This document shows positions 15,819 through 17,139 of a stretch of 17,139 nucleotides of DNA, piece after piece (the stretch's first letter is position 1; each line of letters opens with the position of its first letter). A model generated the notes under the pieces. It was not told where the DNA came from. It was given only the letters and a program-made list of their open reading frames with translations, and did no database searches. The position numbers and the translations under genes were made by a program. The stretch comes from Limnovirga sp038203525 (GTDB lineage Bacteria; Bacteroidota; Bacteroidia; Chitinophagales; Chitinophagaceae), in the NCBI GenBank assembly GCA_038203525.1, contig JBBRDW010000100.1, positions 1 to 17,139 on the forward strand. Reading direction: 5' to 3'.

Positions 15819-16976
15819 TCAACCTTTTAATGCTTCATCTACCCTGCTGTTATCCATTCTGCAGAAGCGGCTATAGAGTTTTTCGTAAAGTGGAACAATT
15901 TTACCGATGTCGAAATTTAACGCCTGCTGGTAAGCGCCCTCTTTCATCTCTGCAAGCAGTGTTTCATTGCTCAGCAGGTCAATGGCGTGGCGGCTCATGG
16001 TAGCAACATCGCCAAGGTTGGCTGTATAACCTGTTTTGCCGTTAATATTTATTTCGGGCAGACCGCCGGTGTTGGTGCTTATTACGGGCACGCTTGCGGC
16101 CATCGCTTCCAGGGCTGCAAGACCAAAACTTTCATATTCCGAGGTGAGCAGAAACAAATCTGATACCAGCAGTATTTCTTCAATCTGTTCCTGCTTGCCT
16201 ACAAAACGTACATCATCGTGCAGGCCCAATTCCTTTGCAAGTTCTTCGGTGGCAGATCTTTCGGGGCCATCGCCTATCATCAGTAGTTTGGCGGGCATTT
16301 CTTTTCGTACGCCGGCAAAAATTTTAATTACATCATTGACCCTTTTTACCTTTCTGAAGTTAGAAGCATGCACCAAAATCTTTTCACCCTTTGGCGCAAT
16401 TACCTGACGAAATGCATCGATGGGTTTTTTACTGAAACGTTTTACATCTACAAAATTGTAGATCACTTCAATCTCTTTGGTGATCTTAAATGAGCGGAAA
16501 GTTTCTTCGCGCAGGTTATTGGAAACGGCGGTAATGGCATCGCTTTCATTAATGGAAAATGTAACAACGGGTTCGTAGGTTTTGTCCTTACCTACCAGCG
16601 TTATATCGGTACCATGCAGGGTGGTAATAAATGGTATTGTTCTGCCACTCTTCTGTACAATTTGCTTTGCCATGTAGGCTGCAGATGCATGTGGTATGGC
16701 GTAGTGAACGTGCAGCAGGTCCAGATCGTGGTTGTTGATAACATCTACCATTGTGCTTGCCAGCGCTATCTCGTAAGGCGGATAATCGAACAGCGGATAA
16801 GTAGGCACCCGCACTTCGTGGTAGTAAATATTGGCATTAAAAACATTCAGCCTTACCGGTTGCTGATAGGTAATAAAATGAACACTGTGGCCTTTATCTG
16901 CAAGGGCTTTGCCCAGTTCAGTTGCAAGTACACCACTTCCGCCAAAGGTTGGATAGCAAACAATCCCGATACGCAT
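15819..16976 (-). CDS. bshA: N-acetyl-alpha-D-glucosaminyl L-malate synthase BshA
   Basis: BshA is the GT4 glycosyltransferase that joins GlcNAc from UDP-GlcNAc to L-malate, the first step of bacillithiol synthesis in the cytoplasm. The protein has 385 residues, a normal length. The N-terminal MRIGIVCYPTFGGSGVLATELG carries the Gly-rich phosphate-binding loop (11-15). LHVHYAIPHASAAYMA (88-103) and TTLHGTDITLVGKD (118-131) are typical of BshA rather than GT4 enzymes in general, as are IYNFVDVKRF and HASNFRKVKRV (203-213). The GT4 EX7E motif is Glu282 to Glu290 in ESFGLAALE. The ATG at 16976 starts at the family N-terminus. No bshB or bshC lies beside it, which is common because bsh genes are often scattered. 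A repeat element lies about 100 bp upstream. Confidence 0.95.
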   Translation of the reverse strand: MRIGIVCYPTFGGSGVLATELGKALADKGHSVHFITYQQPVRLNVFNANIYYHEVRVPTYPLFDYPPYEIALASTMVDVINNHDLDLLHVHYAIPHASAAYMAKQIVQKSGRTIPFITTLHGTDITLVGKDKTYEPVVTFSINESDAITAVSNNLREETFRSFKITKEIEVIYNFVDVKRFSKKPIDAFRQVIAPKGEKILVHASNFRKVKRVNDVIKIFAGVRKEMPAKLLMIGDGPERSATEELAKELGLHDDVRFVGKQEQIEEILLVSDLFLLTSEYESFGLAALEAMAASVPVISTNTGGLPEININGKTGYTANLGDVATMSRHAIDLLSNETLLAEMKEGAYQQALNFDIGKIVPLYEKLYSRFCRMDNSRVDEALKG

Positions 16977-17078
16977 GCTGCAAGATTTTTAGATGGGCAA
17001 AGTAACAATCATTTTTTCAATGGGCTGCGCCTTTCATCTAATCCCGAAAAGAAGCAACATTTAGTTAACTTAAAGTGG

Positions 17079-17139
17079 AATTTTTTTGAACCCGGCTATA
17101 GAATAGGAATGAAGCTTTTGTTGCGTCGCACTCTTGTGC
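17079..17139 (-). repeat. Interspersed intergenic element, copy 9, at the window edge
   Basis: Minus-strand order: GCACAAGAGTGCGACGCAAC, AAAAGCTTCATTCC, TATTCTATAGCC, GGGTTC, then seven A and TTCCAC. It is a well preserved copy with one change in the GTACAAG end; bases beyond 17139 are not visible. Its A-rich end faces the bshA start codon about 100 bp away. Confidence 0.8.

Noticed and set aside
17091..17096. GGTTC near the A-rich end of the element as a tRNA T-arm remnant
   Set aside because: There is no matching stem, anticodon arm or acceptor sequence; the resemblance is limited to a few bases and varies between copies.
981..17139. CRISPR array
   Set aside because: The repeats are kilobases apart, in alternating orientation, and have no regular spacers or cas genes.

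Overview
The window reads as chromosomal DNA from a Bacteroidota bacterium, most likely of the Chitinophagaceae type. The grounds are a long SecA (1108 aa) with a C-terminal zinc-binding tail, a secreted beta-propeller protein ending in a Por/type IX secretion (T9SS) sorting domain, a bacillithiol-pathway glycosyltransferase (BshA), weak Shine-Dalgarno signals, and a few promoter-like pairs of the TTTG / TAnnTTTG kind. No tRNA, rRNA, CRISPR array, transposase or phage gene was seen. The genes are mostly core housekeeping genes, and the unusual content lies between them.

Layout: (1) 1-939, minus: a secreted MORN-repeat protein running off the left edge. (2) 1591-4917, plus: secA with its own terminator. 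(3) 5206-7023, minus: a delta-60-repeat beta-propeller protein with a T9SS tail, convergent with secA and separated from it by two terminators and a pair of strong hairpins. (4) 7286-9635, plus: a compact cluster of deoC, a SPOR-domain lipoprotein-like/secreted protein and an M20 amidohydrolase. (5) 9803-11829+, plus: a TPR sensor histidine kinase without an adjacent response regulator. (6) 12234-14570, plus: maeB, malic enzyme fused to a phosphotransacetylase-like domain. (7) 14862-15605, plus: an MlaE-type ABC permease with no ATPase or MCE neighbour. (8) 15819-16976, minus: bshA.

Functional links between the genes are loose: protein export (SecA) supplies the signal-peptide proteins (MORN, delta-60, SPOR, histidine kinase sensor domain), DeoC and MaeB feed central carbon metabolism, MlaE belongs to lipid transport of the envelope, and BshA starts synthesis of the thiol bacillithiol. 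I saw no new multi-gene system here.

The most notable structure is a family of about 60-bp interspersed intergenic elements. Nine copies can be aligned by eye. Each has a conserved end (GTACAAG followed by an 11-bp near-palindrome TTGCG-N-CGCAA), a middle with AAAGCT or a variant, and an A-rich end (GCCGGGTTC followed by an A-run). At least one copy lies in every intergenic gap longer than about 160 bp, and none lies inside a gene. The A-rich end always faces the nearest coding region, so copies alternate in orientation along the window. One copy ends at the deoC start codon. This comparison was made by eye, without an alignment program.
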